NCBI RefSeq assembly: GCF_030246865.1
Contig: NZ_CP126738.1
Span: forward strand, 2,790,001 to 2,854,000
Length of the DNA stretch: 64,000 nucleotides
Reading direction: 5' to 3'
Origin: Microbacterium sp. zg-B96
Lineage (GTDB): Bacteria; Actinomycetota; Actinomycetes; Actinomycetales; Microbacteriaceae
How positions within the stretch are numbered: position 1 is the first letter of the stretch; the number at the start of each line of letters is the position of its first letter. The position numbers and the translations under genes were made by a program. The notes beneath the pieces were generated by a model. The model was not told where the DNA came from. It was given only the letters and a program-made list of their open reading frames with translations, and made no database searches. Below, in pieces: positions 42,501-51,079 of the stretch.

Positions 42501-43553
42501 ATGACACCCGACATGGCGCCGCTGGGCGGGGCGCCGACCGAGTCGCGCCGTCCCTCCACGATCTACGACGTGGCCACGGCGGCCGGTGTCTCGCATCAGA
42601 CCGTGAGCCGCTTGCTGAAGGGGTATGAGGGAATCCGCCCCGAGACCCGCGCGAAGGTCGTGCAGGCACTCGAGGAGCTGGACTACCGCCCGAATCTCAC
42701 CGCGCGGAGCCTGAAGTCCGGCCGGTCGCACCGCATCGCCGCGTTCACCCACGAGGCGTCGGAGGTGGGCCCCAGCCGCATCGCAGAGGGGGCAAGCGCC
42801 GCGGCACGGGACGCCGGGTACGTGCTGGATCTGGTGTTCGTGGACATGCACAGCCCCGCCGCGATCGAGCAGTCGCTCGAACTGCTGACACGGCACGCCT
42901 TTGCGGGCGTGCTGGCCCTCGCCTCCAGTGACGCAATGCTCCGCGCGCTGGCCGAGGTGGAGTTCGGGGTTCCCGTGCAGTTGGAGACCGAAGCGGCAAC
43001 CCACTCGAGTTTCTCCGAGACGGCGACCACCGCGCTCGTCGAGCACCTCGCCTCGCTCGGGCATCGGCGACTGCTGCACATGGCGGGACCGATGACCTGG
43101 TCAGCCGCGCGCGGGCGCCAGCACGCGTATGAGACGGCGACGGCTCACCTGGGGCTGGAGTCTGCCGGGGCGCTTCACGGCGACTGGTCCGCGGGCTCGG
43201 GGTATCGGGCGGTGGCGGAGCTGACCGAGCTCCCGGATGCCACGGCTTACGTGGTCGCAAACGACCAGATGGCCCTCGGCGTCATGCTCGCCCTCAAAGA
43301 GCGCGGTCTGCGCGTACCCGACGATGTGAGCGTCGTGGGCGTGGACGACATTCCGGAAGCCGCATATTTCGATCCGCCGCTGACGACAGTGCGCAACGAC
43401 TTCGACGCCACCGGGCGCGCGGCGGTGCAGCGCCTCATCGCGCGCATCGAGGGCGCCGCGCCACCGCCGGCTCCACGGCGCGCGACGGAGGTCATCGTCC
43501 GTCGTTCGTCGGCGCCCGCACCGGCGCCGGACCCCGCGGGGCGAGTCCGCTAA
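42501..43553 (+). CDS. LacI family regulator of the GH42 locus
   Basis: 350 residues. Helix-turn-helix STIYDVATAAGVSHQTVSRLLKGYEGIRPETRAKVVQALEELDY at residues ~20-60, hinge NLTARSLKSGRS and effector domain with VSVVGVDDIPEAAYFDPPLTTVR near 275-297. ATG chosen for GAGAGGA nine bases upstream. It is divergent from the GH42 gene with two matching palindromes between them, so it is the probable repressor of the beta-galactosidase/ABC unit and of itself. Its stop overlaps the convergent YafY-type gene by four bases. Confidence 0.92.
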   Translation: MTPDMAPLGGAPTESRRPSTIYDVATAAGVSHQTVSRLLKGYEGIRPETRAKVVQALEELDYRPNLTARSLKSGRSHRIAAFTHEASEVGPSRIAEGASAAARDAGYVLDLVFVDMHSPAAIEQSLELLTRHAFAGVLALASSDAMLRALAEVEFGVPVQLETEAATHSSFSETATTALVEHLASLGHRRLLHMAGPMTWSAARGRQHAYETATAHLGLESAGALHGDWSAGSGYRAVAELTELPDATAYVVANDQMALGVMLALKERGLRVPDDVSVVGVDDIPEAAYFDPPLTTVRNDFDATGRAAVQRLIARIEGAAPPPAPRRATEVIVRRSSAPAPAPDPAGRVR

Positions 43554-44242
43554 ACGCGTTCCACGGATCTGGCTGTAGCCGGCGGGGCGCCGATTTCTTG
43601 AATGCTGTGGTCACCGCAGGGGATCTTGGTTGCGCTGGCGTGCTGGATACGGCTCACGAGGAACCACCGGATATCGCTGCGCAGTCGGCACCAGCCGACC
43701 ACGTACCAACGGCCGTTCGTCGATGCGAACATCAGGGGTTCGACGTCGCGGCTCGTTTCGGTGCCGTCGCCCGACGTGTAACGGATGCGCACGACGCGTT
43801 GGTCGGCCATCGCCTCTTCAAGCGCGGACCTGATCGCCCGGGTTGCAGGAGCTGGAGAGTCGATCCAGACGCGCCGGGCGAGCTCGTCGGCCTTCATTCG
43901 GGTTCGAGGGTCGAGGACGTCCAAGATCTTGCGAACGCCGACCACAGCGAGATCCGCATAGGGGGCATCGCGGGCAGATGAGACCGCCGCGAGAAGCGCC
44001 ACGGCCTGGGCGGGTGTCAGGCTGACCGGCGGCAGGTTCGTTGCAGCCGCCAGTCCGTAGCCGCCGCCGGGGCCGGGGCGGGACCAGATCGGCGCACCGC
44101 TGTTCTCGAGTGCGTCGAGGTCCCTCTTGATCGTGCGCACGGACACCTCGAACTCGGATGCCAGCCGTTGCGCAGTGCATCCGCGAGAGCCGCTGCGCCG
44201 CAGCATCTCCGACATCGCGTGGAGCCGCTCCGCTCGCTTCAT
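43550..44242 (-). CDS. YafY-type HTH/WYL-domain transcriptional regulator
   Basis: 230 residues. N-terminal HTH_11 domain MKRAERLHAMSEMLRRSGSRGCTAQRLASEFEVSVRTIKRDLDAL, then GGGYGLAAATNLPPVSLTPAQAVALLAA and a C-terminal WYL domain (RVVRIRYTSGDGTETSRDVEPLMFASTNGRWYVVGWCRLRSDIRWFLVSRI, residues ~150-205). WYL domains bind small ligands or nucleic acid. The gene is divergent from the alpha/beta hydrolase, with 73 bases between the starts, so it probably regulates it. Confidence 0.9.
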   Translation of the reverse strand: MKRAERLHAMSEMLRRSGSRGCTAQRLASEFEVSVRTIKRDLDALENSGAPIWSRPGPGGGYGLAAATNLPPVSLTPAQAVALLAAVSSARDAPYADLAVVGVRKILDVLDPRTRMKADELARRVWIDSPAPATRAIRSALEEAMADQRVVRIRYTSGDGTETSRDVEPLMFASTNGRWYVVGWCRLRSDIRWFLVSRIQHASATKIPCGDHSIQEIGAPPATARSVERV

Positions 44243-44315
44243 GTGGCCACCCCGGGACAAATCCTGCCAGAAATAGTGACAACCCGTTGTCCAGAGCGCT
44301 TGCGAAGATCGGGGC

Positions 44316-45065
44316 ATGGCGACGAACACGAACGAGGGGACCACCGTCCTGATCGCGGGCCACTGGCTCGGCGCTTGGGCCTGGGATGAAGTCCTCGAGC
44401 ACCTCACGACGATGGGCTGTCGAGCGCTCCCCATGACCCTGCCGGGCCTCGACGAGGCGGACTCCGAACGAGCCTCCCGCACCCTCGATGACCAGGTGGC
44501 GGCGATCGAGCGGGTCATCACCCGGGCCGCAGCTGCCGACGGCGAACCTGTGGTCGTCGTGGCGCACAGCGGCGCCAACGGCCCGGTGAGCCTGGTGCTC
44601 GACCGGCATCCCGAACTGGTGCGGCGCGTGGTCTGGGTCGACAGCGGCCCGGCGACGCCCGGCATGGCTTTCGCCCCGGATACCCCCGAAGACCTCGACG
44701 AGCTTCCGCTGCCGCCCTTCGAGACGCTCGGTGCGCAGGCGAGCCTTGAGGGCCTGAGCGCCGAGGCTCTCGCGCGTTTCCGGTCCCGCGCCGTCCCGCA
44801 GCCCGGCCCCGTGCTGCGCCAGCCGGTGGAGCTGACCGACGAGGCACGGCTGCAGGTCCCCACCACCCTGGTGTGCTGCTCGTTCCCCAGCGCGCAGGTG
44901 AGGGAGCTGGCCGATGCCGGCCACCCCATGTTCGCCGAGGTGGCCAAGCTCGAGAATGTCGAGTTCGTCGACCTGCCGACCGGCCACTGGCCCATGTGGA
45001 GCCGTCCGCGCGACCTCGCCGAGATCATCGCGGCGGTGGGAGCCCCCCCGGTGAGCGCAGGCTAG
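44316..45065 (+). CDS. alpha/beta hydrolase
   Basis: 249 residues with the alpha/beta-hydrolase core: oxyanion region VLIAGHWLGAWAWDEV at residues 11-26, the nucleophile elbow VVAHSGANG (Ser near residue 89, a variant of GxSxG with Ala-His before Ser), and the catalytic His in LPTGHWPMWSRP near residue 233. The AHSG form is common in salicylate-esterase/MenH-like members. Substrate unknown. Divergent from a YafY-type regulator. Its TAG stop shares the CTAG palindrome with the stop of the convergent lacI-type gene. Confidence 0.85.
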   Translation: MATNTNEGTTVLIAGHWLGAWAWDEVLEHLTTMGCRALPMTLPGLDEADSERASRTLDDQVAAIERVITRAAAADGEPVVVVAHSGANGPVSLVLDRHPELVRRVVWVDSGPATPGMAFAPDTPEDLDELPLPPFETLGAQASLEGLSAEALARFRSRAVPQPGPVLRQPVELTDEARLQVPTTLVCCSFPSAQVRELADAGHPMFAEVAKLENVEFVDLPTGHWPMWSRPRDLAEIIAAVGAPPVSAG

Positions 45066-46081
45066 AGGCGCCGGGTGCTCGCCCGCAGCACCAGCTGCGG
45101 CACCCGCGGCTCGGGGTACTGCGGCGACTGCTCGTCCTGCAGGATCGCCAGCACGGCAGCCATCGCGTCCTGACCGAGCCCGACGAAGTCCTGGCTCATG
45201 GTCGTCAGCGGAGGCGAGAAGTGCGCCGCTTCCGGGATGTCGTCGAACCCCACGACGCTGACGTCGTCGGGCACCCGCAGCCCCGCCGCCTCGAGCGCGT
45301 GCAGCAGCCCGACAGCCATCTGGTCGCTGGCGACGAACACCGCCCCCGGCACGCCATCGGCCAGCAGCCGCTGCCCGGCGCGGAATCCCGAATCCGGCGA
45401 CCAGTCGCCCCGCATCGCCGGGCGAACCGTCGCACCCGCCTCGTCGAGGCGCTCGCGCCACCCGCGCAGCCGCTCCTCGGCATCCATCGACCCCTCGGGG
45501 CCGGCGATGTGGCGGATGTCGCGGTGCCCGAGCTCGAGCAGGTGCGACACGGCGGCACGGGCGCCCTCGCACTGGTCGATCGTCACGCGCTGCGCGCGCC
45601 GCCGGGCGTCGGATGCCACCGCGACGAGGGGCACACCGAGCTCCCAGCCGTCGAACGCGGCCAGCGCGGCGCGCTCGTCGACCACCAGCACCATCGCCTC
45701 CACCGACTGGCGGATGAGCATCTCGGCCGCCGAGCGCAGCGACGGCACCTCGGCATCGGCCAGGCTCATGGTGATGACGGCGTAGCCGGCGTCGCGCGCC
45801 GACTCGTTGACGGTGCGCACGGTGCTGGCCGGGCCGAAGTCCGGCAGCCCCGTCGCGACGAGGCCGATCGTGCGGGAGCGGCGGGTGACCAGGGCCCTCG
45901 CCGCCTGCGAGGGCACGTACCGCAGCTCCGTGATCGCCTGCTCCACCCGCTCGCGGGTGGCGGTGCGCACGTTGGGCAGGTCGTTGAGCACACGCGACAC
46001 GGTCTGGTGCGAGACGCCGGCCAGACGCGCGACATCGAAGATCGTCGCGACGCGCCCGCGATCACCGCCGTTGCCACTCAC
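45062..46081 (-). CDS. LacI family regulator of the YtfQ-type transporter
   Basis: 339 residues. HTH ATIFDVARLAGVSHQTVSRVLNDLPNVRTATRERVEQAITELRY near residues 12-55, hinge SQAARALVTRRS, and effector domain ending VSVVGFDDIPEAAHFSPPLTTMSQDFVGLG. GTG start with a GGAGCAG site. It is the last gene of the minus-strand transporter unit (88 bases after the second permease), and a tandem operator sits before the first gene of that unit, which it most likely controls. Confidence 0.9.
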   Translation of the reverse strand: MSGNGGDRGRVATIFDVARLAGVSHQTVSRVLNDLPNVRTATRERVEQAITELRYVPSQAARALVTRRSRTIGLVATGLPDFGPASTVRTVNESARDAGYAVITMSLADAEVPSLRSAAEMLIRQSVEAMVLVVDERAALAAFDGWELGVPLVAVASDARRRAQRVTIDQCEGARAAVSHLLELGHRDIRHIAGPEGSMDAEERLRGWRERLDEAGATVRPAMRGDWSPDSGFRAGQRLLADGVPGAVFVASDQMAVGLLHALEAAGLRVPDDVSVVGFDDIPEAAHFSPPLTTMSQDFVGLGQDAMAAVLAILQDEQSPQYPEPRVPQLVLRASTRRL

Positions 46082-46169
46082 CTGCTCCGCCGGCTCCCCT
46101 CGGGCGCCGTCGTCGTCCGCGCCTCGCCCATCATTATCCCGGGGGCGCGGGGCCTTTCCGCGCCGGCGG

Positions 46170-47198
46170 TCATCGGCGTCGCGCTGTCAACACGCGCTGC
46201 AGCACGATGAACACCAGCAGCAGCGCCCCGATGAAGATCCTGGTCCACCACGACGACAGGGTGCCCTCGAACGAGATGATCGTCTGGATGATGCCGAGCA
46301 CGAGCACGCCCAACACCGACCCGAGCACGAAGCCGTAGCCTCCCGCCAGCAGCGTGCCGCCGATCACGACGGCCGCGATCGCGTCGAGTTCGGTGCCGAT
46401 CGCCGTCAGCGGGTACCCGGAGAGCGTGTACAGGGTGAACAGCACGCCTGCGATCCCCGAGCACAGCCCGCTGATCACGTAGACCAGCACCTTGGTACGC
46501 GCCACCGGCAGGCCCATGAGCAGACCACTCTGCTCGCTGCCACCGAGGGCATACACGGTGCGCCCGAACCGGGTGCGGTGCAGCACCCACACCGCGACGA
46601 CCACGACGACGACCGCGATGATGACGCTCGGGGTGATCGACAGCCCGCCACCCAGCGGGATGCGGCCCACCCCCAGGGCGATGAACGTCGGGTCGCTGAT
46701 CGAGATGGAGTTCTGGCTGATGATGTAACACAGGCCCCGCGCGAGGAACATCGCCGCGAGCGTCGCGATGAACGGCTGCACCTTGAAGTAGTGCACCATG
46801 ATCCCGACCAGCAGGCCGAGCAGACTCGTGGCCAGCAGGATCAGCGGGATGACGGCATACGCCGGCCATCCCGACTGCAGCAGGCTCGCCGCGATCATCG
46901 TCGACATCGCCACGACGGCGCCCACCGACAGGTCGATGCCGCCGGTGAGGATGACGAACGTCATCCCGACGGCCAGCACGATGAGGTAGGCGTTGTCCAC
47001 GAGCAGGTTCAGCAGCACCTGCCCGGAGAAGAAGCCCGGGTACCGGATGCCGCCGCCGATGAAGACCGCCACGAACAGGATGAGGGTGACCAGCACGGGT
47101 CCGTACTTCGGACTGGTGAAGGTGCCGCGGATGCCGCCGGTCGCCCGTTGCAGCGGGCTGCGCACGGGGGCGGGCGTCGGGGCCAGGGAGATGGTCAT
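46170..47198 (-). CDS. yjfF: sugar ABC transporter permease, YjfF-like (RbsC family)
   Basis: 342 residues with eight to ten spans. The RbsC/CUT2 family motif is present as NAYLIVLAVGMTFVILTGGIDLSVGAVVAMS near residues 75-105 and GGTLLAGGYGFVLGSVLGVLVLGIIQ near 270-295. With the neighbouring permease, ATPase and binding protein it matches the YtfQRT-YjfF galactofuranose importer of E. coli in order and make-up. Overlaps the previous permease by four bases. Confidence 0.88.
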   Translation of the reverse strand: MTISLAPTPAPVRSPLQRATGGIRGTFTSPKYGPVLVTLILFVAVFIGGGIRYPGFFSGQVLLNLLVDNAYLIVLAVGMTFVILTGGIDLSVGAVVAMSTMIAASLLQSGWPAYAVIPLILLATSLLGLLVGIMVHYFKVQPFIATLAAMFLARGLCYIISQNSISISDPTFIALGVGRIPLGGGLSITPSVIIAVVVVVVAVWVLHRTRFGRTVYALGGSEQSGLLMGLPVARTKVLVYVISGLCSGIAGVLFTLYTLSGYPLTAIGTELDAIAAVVIGGTLLAGGYGFVLGSVLGVLVLGIIQTIISFEGTLSSWWTRIFIGALLLVFIVLQRVLTARRR

Positions 47199-48241
47199 GC
47201 CGCTGCCACCCCCTTGCCCGATCGCAGGGCCAGTCGTCGCCGGAATCCCCGGAACGCCTCGTTGGTCGTCGGCGACTGCAGCAGGCACACGATCGTGACG
47301 ACCGCGGCCTTGAACACCATCGTGGCGATCGGCGGGATGCCGACGGTGTACACCGTGGTCACGAGCGTCTGGATCACCAGCGCCCCGATGAGCGTGCCGG
47401 TCAGCGAGTAGCGGCCGCCGGCCAGCGACGTGCCCCCGATGACGACCGCGAGGATCGCGTCCAGTTCGATGAACAGGCCGGCGTTGTTGGCATCCGCCGC
47501 CATCGTGTTGGCGGTGAGGATGAGACCGGCCACGGCGGCGCACAGGGCGCAGAACGTGTAGACGGCGAACAGCAGCACCCGCGCCCGGACACCGGCCTGA
47601 CGGCTGGCTTCGGGGTTGATGCCGACGGACTCGATGAGCATCCCCAGCGCGCTGCGCCGGGTGAGTGCGGCGGCGATGAGGAAGACGGCCGCGCCGATGT
47701 AGACGGCCACCGGGATGCCGAACCAGAACCCGGCGCCGAGCACCTTGAACGGCGGGCTGTTCACGGTGAGGATCTGCCCCTCCGTGATGAGCATCGCGAT
47801 GCCGCGGCCGGCGGTCATGAGGATGAGTGTCGCGATGATCGGCTGGATGCCAAGCACCGAGACGAGGAACCCGTTCCAGAGGCCACACACCAGGCCCACC
47901 GCGATGGCGGTCAGCACCGCGACGGCGACGACGCCCGGATCGGCGGGGTTCGACGCCCCGAGCAGGATGCTGCAGGCCACGGCGCCGGAGATGGCGCACA
48001 CCGCACCGACGGACAGGTCGATCCCCCGGGTGGCGATCACGAGCGTCATGCCGACGGCGATGATGAGCGTCGGTGCGCCGTTGCGGAGGATGTCGATGAG
48101 CGACCCGTAGAGGTTGCCGTCGCGCATCGTGATCGTGAAGAACCCGGGGAAGGCGACCACGTTGATGAGGAAGAGGACCACGAGCATCACGAGTGGCCAG
48201 AACAGCCGGTTCGAGACGAAGCGGGCAAGGGCGGCGGTCAT
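47195..48241 (-). CDS. ytfT: sugar ABC transporter permease, YtfT-like (RbsC family)
   Basis: 348 residues with about nine spans. Family motif GAPTLIIAVGMTLVIATRGIDLSVGAVCAISG near residues 55-85 and DAILAVVIGGTSLAGGRYSLTGTLIGALVIQ near 265-295. CUT2-type permease that forms a heterodimer with the next gene product. Overlaps the ATPase gene (ATGA) upstream and the second permease downstream. Confidence 0.88.
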   Translation of the reverse strand: MTAALARFVSNRLFWPLVMLVVLFLINVVAFPGFFTITMRDGNLYGSLIDILRNGAPTLIIAVGMTLVIATRGIDLSVGAVCAISGAVACSILLGASNPADPGVVAVAVLTAIAVGLVCGLWNGFLVSVLGIQPIIATLILMTAGRGIAMLITEGQILTVNSPPFKVLGAGFWFGIPVAVYIGAAVFLIAAALTRRSALGMLIESVGINPEASRQAGVRARVLLFAVYTFCALCAAVAGLILTANTMAADANNAGLFIELDAILAVVIGGTSLAGGRYSLTGTLIGALVIQTLVTTVYTVGIPPIATMVFKAAVVTIVCLLQSPTTNEAFRGFRRRLALRSGKGVAAA

Positions 48242-49827
48242 GCGCGTTCTCCCTGGTCGGTGAGCGGCAACTCGGATTCGGAGGGCTCACCCTCGGCGAT
48301 GAGGGCGAGCAGGCTGTCGACGGTGAGGTCGTCGTTGGGGAGATCTGCGACCTTCTCGCGGTCGCGCATCACGATGATGCGGTGGCTCAGGCGCAGCACC
48401 TCTTCCAGCTCGGCGCTGATGTAGACGACGCTCATGCCGTTCTCGGCGAGGCTCACGACGAGCTTTTGGATCTCGGCCTTCGCGCCGATGTCGATGCCGC
48501 GGGTGGGCTCGTCCAGGATCAGCAGGCGCGGGGCGACGGCCAGCCACCTGGCCAGCAGCACCTTCTGCTGGTTGCCGCCGGAGAGGTTGCGCACGATGGC
48601 ATCCGCGTCCGGGGTGCGGATGTTCAAGGCCTGGATGTAGCTGTCGGCCAGTTCCTGCTGGCGTTTCTTCGGGATCGGTCGGAACCAGCCGCGGTCGGCC
48701 TGCAGCGCGAGGATGATGTTGTCGCGCACCGTCAGTTCGTCCACGATCCCTTCGCTGCGGCGGTTCTCGCTGGAGTACGCGATGCGCGCGGACAGCGCCT
48801 GACGCGGCGTGCGCAGCCGCCGCGCGTCGCCGCGCACCGTGAGCTCCCCGGTGTCGGCACGGTCGACGCCGCCGAGGAGCCGCGCGATCTCGGTGCGCCC
48901 GGAGCCGAGCAGGCCGGCGAAGCCGACGACCTCGCCCTCGTGGATCTCCAGGTCCAGCGGTGCGACGGCGCCCTTGCGGCCGAGACCCCGCGCGCGCAGG
49001 AACACCGTCGCGTCGCCCGGTCCGGCATCCTCCCTCACCCGCTGCTCCAGGTCTTCCAGGGTCGCGATCTCCTTGCCGATCATCTTCTGCACGAGATCGA
49101 TGCGCAGCAGGTCGGGCGTCAAGTACTCGCCGACGAGACGTCCGTTGCGCAGCACCGTGAGCCGGTCGGCGATCTCGTAGACCTGGTCGAGGAAGTGCGA
49201 GACGAACAGGATCGCCACACCGCTTTCCTTCAGGGAGCGGATGATGCGGAACAGCTCCGCGACCTCGTCGGCGTCCAGGCTCGAGGTGGGTTCGTCGAGC
49301 ACGAGCACCCGGGCGTCGACGTTGATGGCACGGGCGATGGCGATGAGCTGCTGGATGGCCAGCGAATGCGAGCCGAGCAGCGACCCGGCATCGATGGCCA
49401 GGCCCAGGCCCTCGAGCACCTCGGCGGCCTGCGCTTTCATGCGCCGGACGTCGATCGACCCGAATCGGCGCGGTTCGCGGCCGAGCATGATGTTCTCCGC
49501 GACCGACAGGTTCGGCAGCAGATTGACCTCCTGGTACACCGTGGAGATGCCGGCATCCTGCGCCTGCGCGGTGGTGCGGAACAGCACCTCGTCGCCGGCG
49601 AGCCGGATCGAGCCGGAGTCGATCTGGTAGACGCCGGTCAGCGCCTTGATGAGGGTCGATTTGCCGGCGCCGTTCTCGCCCATGAGCGAATGGACTTCGC
49701 CCGGGAACATGCGGAAGGAGACACCGTCCAGCGCGCGGACTCCCGGGAAGGAGATCGTGATGTCGGTCATCTCCACGATCGGGTCGGGGTGGCCGGCCGG
49801 TGGAGCGGGGCGGGTGGGCTCGGTCAT
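48238..49827 (-). CDS. ytfR: sugar ABC transporter ATP-binding protein, YtfR-like
   Basis: 529 residues with two fused nucleotide-binding domains as in RbsA/XylG. Domain 1 has Walker A GENGAGKST near residue 52 and Walker B ARVLVLDEPTSSLDADE near 175. Domain 2 has the degenerate GLLGSGRTEIARLLGG near 305, the signature NLSGGNQQKVLLARWL near 430 and LLILDEPTRGIDIGAK near 455. It powers the two permeases. Start ATG 89 bases after the binding protein. Confidence 0.93.
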   Translation of the reverse strand: MTEPTRPAPPAGHPDPIVEMTDITISFPGVRALDGVSFRMFPGEVHSLMGENGAGKSTLIKALTGVYQIDSGSIRLAGDEVLFRTTAQAQDAGISTVYQEVNLLPNLSVAENIMLGREPRRFGSIDVRRMKAQAAEVLEGLGLAIDAGSLLGSHSLAIQQLIAIARAINVDARVLVLDEPTSSLDADEVAELFRIIRSLKESGVAILFVSHFLDQVYEIADRLTVLRNGRLVGEYLTPDLLRIDLVQKMIGKEIATLEDLEQRVREDAGPGDATVFLRARGLGRKGAVAPLDLEIHEGEVVGFAGLLGSGRTEIARLLGGVDRADTGELTVRGDARRLRTPRQALSARIAYSSENRRSEGIVDELTVRDNIILALQADRGWFRPIPKKRQQELADSYIQALNIRTPDADAIVRNLSGGNQQKVLLARWLAVAPRLLILDEPTRGIDIGAKAEIQKLVVSLAENGMSVVYISAELEEVLRLSHRIIVMRDREKVADLPNDDLTVDSLLALIAEGEPSESELPLTDQGERA

Positions 49828-49916
49828 GTGCGTGTTCTCCGTCGAACGTGCCGGCGTCGGTCAGGGCGTGGGGCGAGGGGCGGGTGCCCGGCGGCATCCG
49901 CCCCTCGTCCTTCCGA

Positions 49917-50912
49917 TCAGTACTGGCGGTCGGGCAGCGCCTCGATCGCCTGCTCCTGGGTGAAGGTCGTCTCCTCCGTGATGATGCGCTTCTCGACCTC
50001 GCCGCCCTCGTTGAGGGTGGTGATGATGTCGACGAGCTGCTGGCCCAGCAGCGGCGAGCATTCCACGATGAAGTTGATCTTGCCGTCGGCGAGCGCCTGC
50101 ATGCCGTCCTTGACGGCATCCACCGTGACGATCTTGATGTCCTCGCCGGGCACCATGCCCGCCGCCTCGATCGCCTCGATCGCGCCCAGACCCATGTCGT
50201 CGTTGTGCGCATAGACGAGGTCGATGTCGGGGTTGGACTTGAGCATCGCCTCCATCACCTGCTTGCCGCCGGCGCGGGTGAAGTCGCCGGTCTGGCTGGC
50301 GATGACGGTGAGGTTCGGGTTCTCCGAGATCACCTCGGCGAACCCTTCGGCACGGTCCAGCGCCGGTGCGGCACCGGTCGTGCCCTCCAGCTGCACGATG
50401 TTGACCGGCTCGGTGGTGTCGGCGTACTCCTCCAGCACCCACTGCCCCGCCTTCTCACCCTCGACGATGAAGTCGGATCCGAGGAACGACACGTACAGCG
50501 ACTCGTCCTGCGAGTCGACGGCGCGGTCGGTGAGCACGACGGGGATGCCGGCGGCCTTGGCCTCGTTGAGCACCGCGTCCCAGCCGGTCTCGACGACGGG
50601 CGAGAAGGCGATGTAGTCGACGCCCTGCTGGATGTAGGAGCGGATCGCCTTGATCTGGTTCTCCTGCTTCTGCTGCGCGTCGGAGAACTTCAGCTCGATG
50701 CCGGCCTCCTCGAACGCGGACTGGATGTCTTTCGTGTTGGCCGTGCGCCACCCGGATTCGGCACCGACCTGGGCGAAGCCGACGACGAGATCCTCGACGG
50801 CCTTGGGGCCTTCGGTTTCGCCGCCTCCGGCTCCGCCGCCGCCGCTGGCACAGCCCGCGAGACCGAGCAGCAGCCCCGCTGCCGCCGCGATCGAGATGAG
50901 CTTCTTCTTCAT
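49917..50912 (-). CDS. ytfQ: sugar-binding lipoprotein, YtfQ-like
   Basis: 331 residues with a lipoprotein signal peptide (lipobox LAGC at residues 18-21). Mature part of the periplasmic-binding-protein type I family: VVGFAQVGAESGWRTANTKDIQSAFEEAGIELKFSDAQQKQENQIKAIRSYIQQGVDYIAFSPVVETGWD, then VVLTDRAVD and VYAHNDDMGLGAIEAIEAAG. The GAESGWRTANT and QKQENQIKAIRSFI-type patterns are characteristic of the galactofuranose-binding YtfQ, which makes galactofuranose or arabinofuranose the best-supported ligands. AGGGAGG precedes the ATG. Two tandem operators lie upstream. Confidence 0.92.
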   Translation of the reverse strand: MKKKLISIAAAAGLLLGLAGCASGGGGAGGGETEGPKAVEDLVVGFAQVGAESGWRTANTKDIQSAFEEAGIELKFSDAQQKQENQIKAIRSYIQQGVDYIAFSPVVETGWDAVLNEAKAAGIPVVLTDRAVDSQDESLYVSFLGSDFIVEGEKAGQWVLEEYADTTEPVNIVQLEGTTGAAPALDRAEGFAEVISENPNLTVIASQTGDFTRAGGKQVMEAMLKSNPDIDLVYAHNDDMGLGAIEAIEAAGMVPGEDIKIVTVDAVKDGMQALADGKINFIVECSPLLGQQLVDIITTLNEGGEVEKRIITEETTFTQEQAIEALPDRQY

Positions 50913-50992
50913 TGAACAAACCTCCCTGTTCCCCCCTCGGCGCGGCTGTGCGCCTTGGTGCATGGGCGACCCGGCTGGGATCGTGGCCATGA

Positions 50993-51019
50993 TGTTAGCG
51001 CTCACTGTTAGCGCTCACA
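50993..51019. promoter_or_regulatory. tandem LacI-type operators before the YtfQ-type operon
   Basis: TGTTAGCGCTCACT (50993-51006) and TGTTAGCGCTCACA (51006-51019) are two copies of a LacI-family half-palindrome (TGTTAGCGCT-type), 13 bp apart, 80-107 bases before the ATG at 50912. The centre AGCGCT is the classic LacI-family core. Confidence 0.85.
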
Positions 51020-51079
51020 AGAGGTTTGGTGAGGAGTTCTGGGCGGCCGGGATCTGCCCCGGCCACCCGATCGCGGCGG

